Positions 31,341-40,896 of a DNA stretch of 64,000 nucleotides are shown here, one piece after another. The stretch is taken from positions 117,336 through 181,335 of the forward strand of contig JANQQF010000189.1 in NCBI GenBank assembly GCA_028285035.1, written 5' to 3'. Origin of the DNA: Phycisphaerae bacterium (lineage in GTDB: Bacteria > Chloroflexota > Anaerolineae > 4572-78 > J111). A program made the position numbers and the translations under genes. Below the pieces are notes generated by a model. The model worked only from the letters and a program-made list of their open reading frames with translations. It was not told where the DNA came from and made no database searches. Each line of letters opens with the position of its first letter. The stretch's first letter is position 1.

Positions 31341-31406
31341 ATAATATTCCCGCTTCTTCCCCCTAAAATTGTTTCTTTGCCCAAGATTAATATTTCAGAG
31401 AGTGTT

Positions 31407-34085
31407 ATGACAACTTATTGGAAAAAACTCCTAAAGCAAAAAACGGCACAGGATTTTTTGGGTCGTGAGCAGGAAATTGAACTTTTTAAAAGCCTTCTTG
31501 GTGATGAGCCAAAATATTTGGTTGCTCACTTTTTTGGGGTAGGTGGTATTGGTAAGACAACGTTACTCGACCGTTTCGAGTCAATCGCCAGCGAACAAGA
31601 TGTAATCTTTGCGCGAGTCAATGAAACCCAAAAATCATTGTTTGACATTCTGGCGAAATTTTCCCAAGATATCCAGCAACTGAATTACAGTCTAGATAAT
31701 TTTACGCAAGCATACGAAAACACTCAAAGCTTATTAGCTGACCTTAATACGAATCAGAAATTTGCTGAGGTGCTTCGTGAAATTTTAGGTCGGGTTTACT
31801 CACCTTCTAATTCTGATCAATTATCGGATGAACAATCTACCCAAGAGTTAAGCAGAGAGCAAAATCATCTGAAGCAGATGATATCTACACACCAGCGTCG
31901 TCTGCAAAGATTCAAAGAGCAAGAAGCGCTTCAAGGTTCAAACACCCCACCCGAAACGTACATACAAATTGAACAGGAAACGAAAAAACTTGATCAAGCT
32001 GTCGCTAAATTAGCAGAAATTGAACTGCAACAAAAACAAACGTTACCGATTAATCTGCATTTTGATACTAGTGTATTACTGATGTTGCGTAACAATGTTC
32101 ATTTTTCGCAATTTGTTAAACAATATTATGTTCATAATTCTGAGCAGCAATCTTTATTGCTTAATACTGAAGAAGAATTAACAGCGGCATTTATTCGGGA
32201 TTTAGCTGGCATTACTTCTCAACAACATGTTCTCTTGCTGTTTGATACATGGGAGTTTTTAGCAAAATTTGCCAATCAGTGGCTTAATCAAAATTTTATG
32301 AACCATTTACTGGAAAATGTTGGGGCCAATATTACAATCGTTATGGCCGGGCGAGAACCGTTAGGCTCTGCTTGGCAGCCCTACGCCAGCCTTATTAGTC
32401 AAACAGAATTAATACCTTTCTCCTCGGAAGAAGTTCGAGCTTTTTTACTCAATCGAGGAATTGTTGATACTACCGCGATAGAGGCAATACAAACACTCTC
32501 TAGAAATTTGCCATTAATGTTAGCCCTACTGTCCACTGAAACAACGGCTAAAATTGATGAATTATCTGCAACCCAGAATATTATTGAGCATTTTTTAAAA
32601 TGGATACCACAATACGAATCAATCAAACGAGAGGCGATTGTATTGTGTGCTTTTCCTCGATTTTACGATGAACGCGTCATTGCTCATTTGATAGCGGAGG
32701 GTGACGCAAAAGAGTATTTTGGCTGGCTATGTGATTTTTCATTTACCCATGGACATACGGGAAGATGGCAATATCACAAAATTGTTCGTAGTTTGATGCT
32801 CCAACATCGTTTGGATCAGAACCAAAGTCAATTCTCTGCTATTCATGAAAAATTGACAACCTATTATGACAACCTATTAAAACGATCAGGGTTTGGTGAA
32901 GAACTTTTTTTTGACGATCCAAATTGGCAACTCCTAAAATTGGAATGGCTTTATCATATGCTTTGTCAAAATAAGGGGTTTGAATCGTTTGTAATCTTAT
33001 TTCTTAAGACTTTCCGGATATCATCCTTTGTTGGAGACTTGATTAATACCTTTCTGGCAGCACAAGAAGATTTGCGAGAACACAGTAGCTTTAGTGAATG
33101 GGTCCCTCTATTTGAAGACGTGCCGCTGAAGGATAATATGCTTAATTTTTCGAGCACCAAATGTGTCCCGATTTTCGAACGGCTAACACAATATGAGGGG
33201 CTGACTGACCCTCATTTGCGCTCTCTTGTGCATTATCAATTGGGCTATCTTTACGCCATACAAAAACGCTATTTGCCCGCTGAGAACTCCTACCAGAAAG
33301 CGATAAGTATTGAACCAAGCTACGTCTCTCCCTACAATAGCCTGGCTATCCTGTTTGAGTTGACTAACCGAGAGGAGGAAGCAGAGGCGTTATATCGACG
33401 TTGTTTGACATTGAAACCAAATTATCTTTATCCTTATCATCATTTAGGTCGTCTACTCAGTAAATTTGACCGCCTTGATGAAGCGGAAGAAATATATCGT
33501 CAAGCATTAGACATCTACGATATTATTCTTCAACCCGTTTCTTATTTTCATTATGGTAATTTTTTGACTCAACGTGAGCGGTATACTGAAGCGGAAGAAA
33601 TATATCGTAAGGCCATAGAGTTGAATCCTAGTTATGCTGAGGCTTATCTGGGACTCGGCGATGTCTTAGAAAAGACTGAACAATATGATGAGTTGCCAGC
33701 TATTTATGAGCGAGCAGTGCAACTGGACCCCAAGAACTACCAAGCTCATTTAAAGCTAGGTCTTTTTCAAGCGTCTATCAAGCAAACAAAGGCGGCAATT
33801 GATACATTTTATCATTGTCTAGAAATAAATGAGACTCTGCCTAATGCCTATATTCCGCTGGCCCGTCAGCTAATCGAAGATGATCGTTCGCAAGAAGCGT
33901 TAATAATATACCGTCGCGTGGATGATATTATTTCGAATAACCCGGCTTTGAAGTTTTTTATTGCCGAGCTATATGAAACCTTCGGGCAATACGACAAAGC
34001 TATTGGGTGGTATGAGGCCTACCTAGCTCTGGCTCCCGATGATGAAGAGACTCGCCAACATCTGATTGATATAAAAGGTGATTAA
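31407..34085 (+). CDS. STAND-type ATPase with C-terminal TPR repeats
   Basis: Signal-transducing P-loop ATPase, 892 residues, first gene of the YcaO operon. The start is the ATG at 31407 (GAGAG upstream; a promoter overlaps the alternative TTG). The NTPase begins with FLGREQEIELF and has P-loop GVGGIGKTT at 44-52. A charged coiled-coil-like insert lies at about 145-200. LLLFDTWEFLAKF is the likely Walker B strand, followed by a winged-helix-type region. Residues about 600-885 form some eight TPR units (AENSYQKAISIEP, AEEIYRKAIELNP). It ends 33 bases before the HEAT-like gene. Role in the operon is unknown: it may sense something or scaffold the other proteins. Confidence 0.82.
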   Translation: MTTYWKKLLKQKTAQDFLGREQEIELFKSLLGDEPKYLVAHFFGVGGIGKTTLLDRFESIASEQDVIFARVNETQKSLFDILAKFSQDIQQLNYSLDNFTQAYENTQSLLADLNTNQKFAEVLREILGRVYSPSNSDQLSDEQSTQELSREQNHLKQMISTHQRRLQRFKEQEALQGSNTPPETYIQIEQETKKLDQAVAKLAEIELQQKQTLPINLHFDTSVLLMLRNNVHFSQFVKQYYVHNSEQQSLLLNTEEELTAAFIRDLAGITSQQHVLLLFDTWEFLAKFANQWLNQNFMNHLLENVGANITIVMAGREPLGSAWQPYASLISQTELIPFSSEEVRAFLLNRGIVDTTAIEAIQTLSRNLPLMLALLSTETTAKIDELSATQNIIEHFLKWIPQYESIKREAIVLCAFPRFYDERVIAHLIAEGDAKEYFGWLCDFSFTHGHTGRWQYHKIVRSLMLQHRLDQNQSQFSAIHEKLTTYYDNLLKRSGFGEELFFDDPNWQLLKLEWLYHMLCQNKGFESFVILFLKTFRISSFVGDLINTFLAAQEDLREHSSFSEWVPLFEDVPLKDNMLNFSSTKCVPIFERLTQYEGLTDPHLRSLVHYQLGYLYAIQKRYLPAENSYQKAISIEPSYVSPYNSLAILFELTNREEEAEALYRRCLTLKPNYLYPYHHLGRLLSKFDRLDEAEEIYRQALDIYDIILQPVSYFHYGNFLTQRERYTEAEEIYRKAIELNPSYAEAYLGLGDVLEKTEQYDELPAIYERAVQLDPKNYQAHLKLGLFQASIKQTKAAIDTFYHCLEINETLPNAYIPLARQLIEDDRSQEALIIYRRVDDIISNNPALKFFIAELYETFGQYDKAIGWYEAYLALAPDDEETRQHLIDIKGD

Positions 34086-34118
34086 TGAATTTTACACCTA
34101 TAGAAAAGGAGTAGACTT

Positions 34119-34613
34119 GTGACAACTGAAGAGAATGCAGCTCCAGATGTGCAAAAGTTAGAAGAAAACAAGAATATTGATGGTTTGATTGAAGCTTTAA
34201 CAGATCAAAAGAGTGACCTCATTCGCATTCAAGTTGCTAGAGCTATGGGGGCACTACAAGACCCTAAATTCATTGACCCGCTTTTAACGTTATTTTACAA
34301 CCATGATGTTAGTTATGAGGTCCACTATAATGTGATACAGGCCCTTGGGGAATTTCAGTCAGCTTCGGAGGAAATCAAAAAACGCATACTTGTGGCATTT
34401 CAGGCGTATCTGGTTTCCGATATCTCTGATGAGGTTCGATTAGCGATAATGACAGTGGCTTCCAGACTTTTTGATCATAATACCTTGTCAGAACTGCATT
34501 CTATTAAGCCCAAAAAAGCACCATCTCAAGCGCGAAAAAAATTGGAAGACCAACTTGACCAATTGGTGGAAGCCGATAATCCTTACGGCGATATGTGTGT
34601 TTGTTCAACTTAA
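34119..34613 (+). CDS. HEAT-like helical protein ending MCVCST; candidate RiPP precursor
   Basis: A 164-residue protein starting at GTG 34119 behind AAGGAG. Residues about 18-130 form HEAT-like helical pairs (LIEALTDQKSDLIRIQVARA, FIDPLLTLFYNHDVSYEVHY). A charged linker (KKAPSQARKKLEDQLDQLV) follows. The last residues are NPYGDMCVCST: four of the last five are Cys, Ser or Thr, the residues YcaO cyclodehydratases convert to azolines. It lies 15 bases before the cyclodehydratase/YcaO gene. I infer that it is the peptide substrate, with an unusually large folded leader and a tiny C-terminal core. The alternative is a HEAT-repeat partner protein with a chance C-terminus. The gene call is firm; the role is a hypothesis. 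Confidence 0.6.
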   Translation: MTTEENAAPDVQKLEENKNIDGLIEALTDQKSDLIRIQVARAMGALQDPKFIDPLLTLFYNHDVSYEVHYNVIQALGEFQSASEEIKKRILVAFQAYLVSDISDEVRLAIMTVASRLFDHNTLSELHSIKPKKAPSQARKKLEDQLDQLVEADNPYGDMCVCST

Positions 34614-34628
34614 TCTCTGAACAGGCTC

Positions 34629-37184
34629 ATGAATTATTCCCTTGAAACCCAAATTTTCTCCATTCAGCCTGGGGTCGAAATATTAAACCGCACACCCAAC
34701 GAAATCACGCTTGTCTATGAGCGAAGCACGTCCACTTTAAGTGGGGCAATTTACCAACATCTAATCTCGCTACTCAATGAAAAATATTCAGTTTCAGACA
34801 TGGTTGACCAGCTTCGGTCATACGCTTCAACGTCGGAGATTTATTACACATTTATGCAATTGGCTGGGCTTAACGTTCTAATTGATGAAAACGGTGACAA
34901 GCCTGTAGAACTGGCAAACTTTTGGCAGGTTATGACCAGCAATCCCAGCTTTAGATTCAAGCCTCACCTTCATCTCGAAACCTTACCCCCTTACTTTACC
35001 TTTTTACTTTCCGAACGGGAACAATTTACCCTACACGGGCCAATCTATTCTCACCTTTTACCCTTGCTCAATGGACAGCAAGATGTGCAGGAGATATGCA
35101 CGCTGTTGCAAGATCATCTCTCAATAGCCGATATCTACTACATTATCTTTCGGTTAAAAGAGCGAGGTTATCTTGCTGTAGTTAATGAAATGCCTCCCTC
35201 TCCGCAAGTGACATTTTGGCAACCTGCAGAGGGTGTTAACTTCGAACACACAACAGTATCCGTTTTGTCATTGGGTGCTGTGCCGGCGTCTTCTTTGGAA
35301 TGCGAGTTAGATTTGCTAGGGATACCGCTTGCCTCTGATGGAAATCTTACCGTTGTTCTTGTCGATGATTATTTGCAGGCAGAACTGGCCGAATTCAATC
35401 GGCAAGCGCTGGTCACTGAGCGGCCTTGGTTGTTAGTCAAGCCGGTGGGGACGATTTTATGGGTGGGACCAATGTTTCAACCGACCGAAACTGGCTGCTG
35501 GTCCTGTCTCGCTCATCGGTTGCGAGCCAACCGAGAAATTGAGACCTTTATACAAGGGCAAAATTTGTTATCAGCACAACCACTATCTCCCCAGGTAACA
35601 TTGCCGACGACCCTATCATTAGGACTCAAACTTGCTGCAACCGAAATTAGCCGCTGGCTGACTGGTGCGACTCATCAGCCCCTAGCTAATGCACTTCTCA
35701 CGTTCGACCTCCACACGCTACAGACTCAACTACACCCCCTACCGCAACGCCCGCAATGCCTTGTTTGTGCCCCCCATAATGATGAGAAACAACGTTCGTT
35801 TACACCCCTAAAATTAGTTAGCCGAAAGGAAACTTATCTGAGTAGCGGCGGTTATCGTGTCTTTCCATCGGATCAGATGGTTGATCGATACGCTCACCTG
35901 GTTAGCCCTGTTACTGGGATAGTCACTGATTTAGAACGTTTGCAAGTGACCGATGGTTCTCAAGAGGGGACTGATTTGGTTCATGTTTACAGAGCTAATC
36001 ACAACTTTGGCCTTAACCCACATAACTGGAAAATCGTAAGTAATAGTTTGAAAGCTAGGGCGATGGGAAAAGGCGCAACGGATAGTCAGGCTAAGGCCAG
36101 CGCCTTAGCTGAAGCTTTAGAACGCTACTCAGGTCTATTTCATGGAGATGAAATTCGCCAGAAAGCCAGCTATCAGATGTTAGGCGCATCGGCCATCCAT
36201 CCTTATGCTTGTTTGAATTTTAGCCAAACGCAATATACTAAACGTGATCAACTCAATGCGACTGACTCAAGATACCTGACTGTCCCCGAACCATTTGATG
36301 AAACGACTGAGATTGACTGGTCACCCGTTTGGTCGCTCACCCACGATATGGTTAAATATGTCCCGACAAGTTATGGCTATTATCACTATCCGGCGCTAGA
36401 GCAGGAACGTTTTTGTTTGGCAGATTCAAATGGTAGTGCAAGTGGGGGCTGTCTCGAAGAGGCTATTCTACAAGGGTTTATGGAGTTGGTTGAGCGAGAT
36501 GGTGTTAGCCTATGGTGGTATAACCAACTTCAGCAACCAGCCGTGGATATTTTTAGCTTTGATGAACCATATCTTGAAAAAATGGCAGCTTATTATCAAT
36601 CGATAGATCGTGAGTTGTGGGTTTTGGATTTAACCAATGATCTAAATATCCCTATCTTTGCCGCTGTATCCAGACGGGTCAACGCCCCTACAGAAGAGAT
36701 AATTTTTGGCTTTGGCGCTCATTTCAACCCCAAGATTGGGATTCTGCGGGCAGTGACCGAAATGAACCAATCGTTACCCTATGTACTAATTGGTGCTAAC
36801 GACCCCAAGGACTACCAAGTTGCTAATAAAGAGGTGAAAACCTGGTGGCGAACGGCGACGGTGGCTCAACATTCTTACCTGCTACCTGCTGACCAGACAA
36901 GGGCAAAAGTGCAAGCGGATTATGAGCTGAGGCCAGGTGACGATTTGCGAGTTGATGTGGAACGATGTGTTGAGCTTGCCCGACAACAAGGATTAGAAAC
37001 ACTAGTCTTAAATCAGACACGGCCCGATATTGGATTAACAGTTGTTAAAGTGATCGTTCCTGGGCTGCGTCATTTTTGGCCACGGTTTGGTCCGGGTCGG
37101 CTGTATGATGTTCCTGTTAAATTAGGCTGGCTAGAAGCGCAATTGAGTGAAGAACAACTTAACCCACAACATATTTTTATCTAA
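34629..37184 (+). CDS. TOMM cyclodehydratase: leader-binding, ThiF-like and YcaO domains fused
   Basis: Predicted to install azoline rings on a peptide by ATP-dependent cyclodehydration. The 851 residues start with two related winged-helix-like units (about 1-95 and 105-190), each with hydrophobic-rich TLSGAIYQHLISLLN or TLHGPIYSHLLPLLN patterns. They look like RiPP recognition elements of the PqqD type. A divergent ThiF/E1-like region follows (about 195-385) with a zinc-type cysteine tetrad: C290 and C293 (CWSC), C377 and C380 (CLVC). YcaO fills about 395-851, with AKASALAEALERYSG and DSNGSASGGCLEEAILQGFM near 599. The C-terminus, NPQHIFI, lacks a clear PxPxP tail. The gene follows the HEAT-like gene by 15 bases. 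Confidence 0.88.
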   Translation: MNYSLETQIFSIQPGVEILNRTPNEITLVYERSTSTLSGAIYQHLISLLNEKYSVSDMVDQLRSYASTSEIYYTFMQLAGLNVLIDENGDKPVELANFWQVMTSNPSFRFKPHLHLETLPPYFTFLLSEREQFTLHGPIYSHLLPLLNGQQDVQEICTLLQDHLSIADIYYIIFRLKERGYLAVVNEMPPSPQVTFWQPAEGVNFEHTTVSVLSLGAVPASSLECELDLLGIPLASDGNLTVVLVDDYLQAELAEFNRQALVTERPWLLVKPVGTILWVGPMFQPTETGCWSCLAHRLRANREIETFIQGQNLLSAQPLSPQVTLPTTLSLGLKLAATEISRWLTGATHQPLANALLTFDLHTLQTQLHPLPQRPQCLVCAPHNDEKQRSFTPLKLVSRKETYLSSGGYRVFPSDQMVDRYAHLVSPVTGIVTDLERLQVTDGSQEGTDLVHVYRANHNFGLNPHNWKIVSNSLKARAMGKGATDSQAKASALAEALERYSGLFHGDEIRQKASYQMLGASAIHPYACLNFSQTQYTKRDQLNATDSRYLTVPEPFDETTEIDWSPVWSLTHDMVKYVPTSYGYYHYPALEQERFCLADSNGSASGGCLEEAILQGFMELVERDGVSLWWYNQLQQPAVDIFSFDEPYLEKMAAYYQSIDRELWVLDLTNDLNIPIFAAVSRRVNAPTEEIIFGFGAHFNPKIGILRAVTEMNQSLPYVLIGANDPKDYQVANKEVKTWWRTATVAQHSYLLPADQTRAKVQADYELRPGDDLRVDVERCVELARQQGLETLVLNQTRPDIGLTVVKVIVPGLRHFWPRFGPGRLYDVPVKLGWLEAQLSEEQLNPQHIFI

Positions 37185-37200
37185 ATAAAGGCTTAATGGT

Positions 37201-38616
37201 TTGATAGCGCCTTCTTTCAGACTTCAATTTTCAGAAAAGGTATCACTTTTGGAACGCCTAGGTGAGGCACCTGAGTTGCACCTGCCAGATCATATTTTGT
37301 CCCTGGACAATCTTGGGCCTGGTTTGTTAGCCGCGTTTCGGCTGTTGTGTAACGAGGGAGCGACCGAACTTGCTTTAACCGAGACTATTCATCAAGCGAC
37401 AGGTGAGTCTGATGTCGGGCAATTTCATACATACCTCCAACAATTTATCAAACTCGGGCTGATCAATTATTCACTGTTTATGGATGATGTGATATTTGCG
37501 ACGTTTGTGCCAAATGATCCAAACACCCAGCCGAGTGGCTCAAAAATCTCTCTGGATACCCCTCATATTTTGTCTCGATTTGCTTACATGCATCAAGTCG
37601 ATGGCAATTTAATGCTTGAGTCACCCTTAGCCCCGGCTCATCTTACTCTTAATCATTGGATGGGGGCCGCAATTGTTGCTAAAGCGGTTAAGCCCTTTAC
37701 TGGTTTTGATCTAATCAAGGCGTTTCCAGCTCTGACTGAAGATGTCACCAGCCTCTTTTTGGGGATGTTGGTTGATATCAAGGCAATTTCATTGGCGGAA
37801 ACAAATGGGGCTGAGCTCGATGATCAACAGCAAGCTTTAGCTCACTGGGAGTTTCATGATTTACTATTTCACACGCGCAGTCGAGCTGGACGACATGCCT
37901 ATTCCTATGGGGCTACACTTGTTTTGAGTGATAAGTTCAAACCACTACCAGCCATCAAGCCTGAACCAACATCTAATCTGATTGATCTTTGTCAACCTGA
38001 TCTTGATCAACTTGAAATCAACGATCAATCATTCACTGCTATTTTAGAGAGGCGGCAATCTATTCGAGCGTATGCCGAAACAGCGGTTACCATTGAGCAA
38101 CTTGGCGAGTTTCTGTTTCGAGTGGCCCGGACAAAGGGGGTAGAGACCAAGGGACAGGATGAACACAGTTGGCGGCCCTATCCGTCAGGAGGGGCTCGAC
38201 ACAGCTTAGAGCTTTATCCCCTCATTAATAATTGTGATGGTGTGTCAGCCGGTTTATATTATTATGCCCCTTTTAGTCATAAACTTTGCCCTATTTCTGA
38301 TCATAACAACCTGACTGATCGCCTATTTGATGCCGCCCAGCGAGCTGCTGGTTTGTCTCGTTGGCCCCCTATTCTGATTTTGATTTCTGCTCGTTTTCAA
38401 CGTGTTAGCTGGAAGTATCAATCAGTCGCCTATGCCTTAATTTTGAAGGAGGTCGGGGCGCTTTATCAAACCATGTATTTAGTTGCTACAGCTATGGGGT
38501 TGGCTCCTTGCGCCGTGGGTGGTGGTAATTCTGATTTGTTTGCCGAAGCAATCAGTACCAATTACTATCTTGAAACATCTGTCGGTGAATTCATTTTAGG
38601 GAATAAAGCTGTATAA
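37201..38616 (+). CDS. SagB-type azoline dehydrogenase (nitroreductase fold)
   Basis: Likely FMN-dependent oxidation of azolines to azoles, the step after YcaO. The 471-residue protein starts at TTG with AAAGG upstream; no in-frame ATG fits. Residues about 1-255 form an N-terminal region typical of the longer SagB proteins, with a winged-helix-like start. The nitroreductase domain occupies about 275-471: ERRQSIRAYAETAVTIEQL, then WRPYPSGGARHSLELYPL (FMN-binding), then EVGALYQTMYLVATAMGLAP. It lies 16 bases after the YcaO gene and is clearly cotranscribed. Confidence 0.88.
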   Translation: MIAPSFRLQFSEKVSLLERLGEAPELHLPDHILSLDNLGPGLLAAFRLLCNEGATELALTETIHQATGESDVGQFHTYLQQFIKLGLINYSLFMDDVIFATFVPNDPNTQPSGSKISLDTPHILSRFAYMHQVDGNLMLESPLAPAHLTLNHWMGAAIVAKAVKPFTGFDLIKAFPALTEDVTSLFLGMLVDIKAISLAETNGAELDDQQQALAHWEFHDLLFHTRSRAGRHAYSYGATLVLSDKFKPLPAIKPEPTSNLIDLCQPDLDQLEINDQSFTAILERRQSIRAYAETAVTIEQLGEFLFRVARTKGVETKGQDEHSWRPYPSGGARHSLELYPLINNCDGVSAGLYYYAPFSHKLCPISDHNNLTDRLFDAAQRAAGLSRWPPILILISARFQRVSWKYQSVAYALILKEVGALYQTMYLVATAMGLAPCAVGGGNSDLFAEAISTNYYLETSVGEFILGNKAV

Positions 38617-38647
38617 TTATCACGATTGATAGGTCAAACCATTAGCG

Positions 38648-40018
38648 ATGAAACGTCACCCTGATATAACTGAATTAAAATTACCCTATGAGCGTGTGTA
38701 TCCGCAGCTTAAGAAATTGCATGCTCAATATGACGAAATCTATCAGCGGCGCTTAAGTCGACAGGTATTTGAAACATATCAAACCGAAGCCTTAACCGCG
38801 ATGGTTTCGCACGCATATCAAACCTGCCCCTATTACACCGAGATGTTTGATCAGCATGGGTTACGTCCACAGATGATCAGAACGCTCAACGATTTAAAGC
38901 AGATTCCACTTTTGTCTCGACAAACGGTTCGACAGAATTTTTATGATCTATGTTCAGATACAATTGAAATTCAACATAGTTTTCTGCAACAAACATCAGG
39001 TTCAACGGGTGAGCCGGTAAAAATAATATCTAACTATCAGCAAAAACTGGAAGGTGATATTGTTTTATCACTTTTTATTCGATCCTATGGCGTTGAAGTG
39101 AGCCATTTTTCTAATAATGACACAGGGTTGATTTTGGTAACCAGCTTTCCGATGAGTCAATCATTCACGTATCGTCAACCATTCTTTAATTTTTCAACGC
39201 TCTTTAAACTAAATATTAATGGTGAGCATTGGAGCAGCGCCTCTGACCCACTAGAATTTATCAGGCAGCAACAGCCCATTTTGATTACTGGCCTGCCAGA
39301 GCATCTCTACAGCTTGTACCAGTTGTCTCATCAAATGGACCCTGAGCAAATCTATCCTATTAAACCCAGGTTACTCTTGAGTGGGGGGAATACTTTACGT
39401 AAATCTATCAGAGATAAATTGAGGAACTTTTTTCAAGTGCCTGTGGTGGATTTTTATGCCTCAAAAGAATTTGGTCAAATTGCTGCAACCTGCCCTGAAA
39501 ATACTGGGTATCACATTAATGAATGGATGATCCTAGAGATTGTCGATGCGAATGGGGAACCGTTGCCAGCGGGTGAACGAGGTCAGATCGCGCTTACCAG
39601 CCTCCGTAATTTTAGCATGCCGCTCATTCGATATGTTGTCGGCGATTATGGTCGATTGGCTCCCAATTCTTGTTCTTGCGGCAATCAATGGCCACTTTTA
39701 TTGGAGCTTGAGGGGCGGAGTAACCAATTCTTGATCAAACCTGATGGTACACTGCTCCACCCATATGTTTTTCTCAAGTTGCTAAATCGTTTATCTTTAG
39801 CTCAATATCAGGTGATACAGCAAAGTCAGAATCAAATTGTGATTAGATACATTTTAGATCAAGAATTTGATCCGATGATAGAAACTCAAATCCGTGAGTG
39901 TGTGCAGCCGTTTCTCAAGGGGTTCAATCTTCTTATTGAGCAGGTTCCATCTATTGGCGAACCCAATCAAAAGGTTCACAATTTTATCTCACTTTTAGAC
40001 GAGCCTGTCCTGGTGTAA
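38648..40018 (+). CDS. PaaK/CapK-like adenylate-forming ligase
   Basis: Activates a carboxylic acid with ATP, in the phenylacetate-CoA ligase / CapK branch of the ANL superfamily. The 456 residues show the P-loop TSGSTGEP (116-123), the A5 motif DFYASKEFGQ and the A7-A8 region VVGDYGRLAP ... LEGRSNQFLI, plus a small CSCG cysteine pair (near 337-339) seen in some PaaK-like proteins. Its stop overlaps the next ATG (TAATG). In this operon it could activate a small acid or the peptide C-terminus for a tailoring reaction. That is inference; the substrate cannot be read from sequence. Confidence 0.83.
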   Translation: MKRHPDITELKLPYERVYPQLKKLHAQYDEIYQRRLSRQVFETYQTEALTAMVSHAYQTCPYYTEMFDQHGLRPQMIRTLNDLKQIPLLSRQTVRQNFYDLCSDTIEIQHSFLQQTSGSTGEPVKIISNYQQKLEGDIVLSLFIRSYGVEVSHFSNNDTGLILVTSFPMSQSFTYRQPFFNFSTLFKLNINGEHWSSASDPLEFIRQQQPILITGLPEHLYSLYQLSHQMDPEQIYPIKPRLLLSGGNTLRKSIRDKLRNFFQVPVVDFYASKEFGQIAATCPENTGYHINEWMILEIVDANGEPLPAGERGQIALTSLRNFSMPLIRYVVGDYGRLAPNSCSCGNQWPLLLELEGRSNQFLIKPDGTLLHPYVFLKLLNRLSLAQYQVIQQSQNQIVIRYILDQEFDPMIETQIRECVQPFLKGFNLLIEQVPSIGEPNQKVHNFISLLDEPVLV

Positions 40019-40779
40019 TGATGATTGATGAGTCTCAATTGTATGGTGAAGATCACCATGAACGCGCCCTTGACTATGTTACGCGGTTCTTTCAATCCGC
40101 TAAATTACCCTATGTCCGTGCGGTTTATGTCATGGGAAGTGTCGTAACTGGCAATTTTATATTGGGATATTCTGATATAGATTTGGTTATTATTACAGAT
40201 GATGCAGATGCCGAGGTCATTGATTTATTAAATGAACTGAGGGATCTCAATAGTCAGTTATGGATATTAAGTGTTCATCTTCTTAAACCTGCCGATTTTC
40301 CGCCACCAGACCTTTTTTTTAGGATGCGTCTATTAGCAGAGTCCCGTTTAATTTATGGTCAAGACCTCCTGTCGACTTTGCCCCCACCCCTAGCCCAAGA
40401 ATTAGCGTCTCAAGTGCTACTTTTCCTCAGCCAACGGCTCGTCAATTTACGCGCATTTTACTGCTCAAGAACAATTGAAAAAGTCAGTGCAAATAAAGTT
40501 ATTTTTGATGCGCAAAAGCTCTGCTTGTTTGCCCTGCGGTCATTAGTAATCGTGACTGGAGAACAGAACACAACCCCTCACTATGTTTTGCAATATTTAT
40601 CCACTCAAAATGATGTGCTTTCATCAAAAAGTAGACTTTTTTATCAGGCTCTGTTGGAGCAAATTGAGAAGCAGAATTACCCAGTCTCGCTTGATGCACG
40701 ACTAGCTATGATTAGTCAGACCATTGATTTGTTAAGTGAGATTCAGAATAAAATTTCTGATATTATCGAAAATGATTGA
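40018..40779 (+). CDS. Pol-beta superfamily nucleotidyltransferase
   Basis: Predicted to transfer a nucleotide to a small molecule, protein or RNA. The 253 residues have the superfamily motif GS at 40-41 followed by DID at 53-55 (MGSVVTGNFILGYSDIDLV). The C-terminal half (about 115-253) is helical, in the manner of HEPN-like or aminoglycoside-nucleotidyltransferase helper domains. Its ATG overlaps the stop of the ligase gene, making it the last gene of the YcaO operon. It could nucleotidylate the product (self-resistance or tailoring). Confidence 0.8.
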   Translation: MMIDESQLYGEDHHERALDYVTRFFQSAKLPYVRAVYVMGSVVTGNFILGYSDIDLVIITDDADAEVIDLLNELRDLNSQLWILSVHLLKPADFPPPDLFFRMRLLAESRLIYGQDLLSTLPPPLAQELASQVLLFLSQRLVNLRAFYCSRTIEKVSANKVIFDAQKLCLFALRSLVIVTGEQNTTPHYVLQYLSTQNDVLSSKSRLFYQALLEQIEKQNYPVSLDARLAMISQTIDLLSEIQNKISDIIEND

Positions 40780-40896
40780 TCCACCACTAGTAGAGATTTG
40801 TTTTGTATGATCGTTTATTGAGACGTTAAAAAATAACGGTCAGCTTCCTGATAAATAGTTACCCAGACCCTTTACTTTTTTGAAATGGAGCGATTT

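Noticed and set aside
31329..31406. Upstream TTG start for the STAND-TPR gene
   Set aside because: The codons would overlap a promoter-like TTGTTT-17-TATAGT, and a GAGAG site precedes the ATG at 31407.
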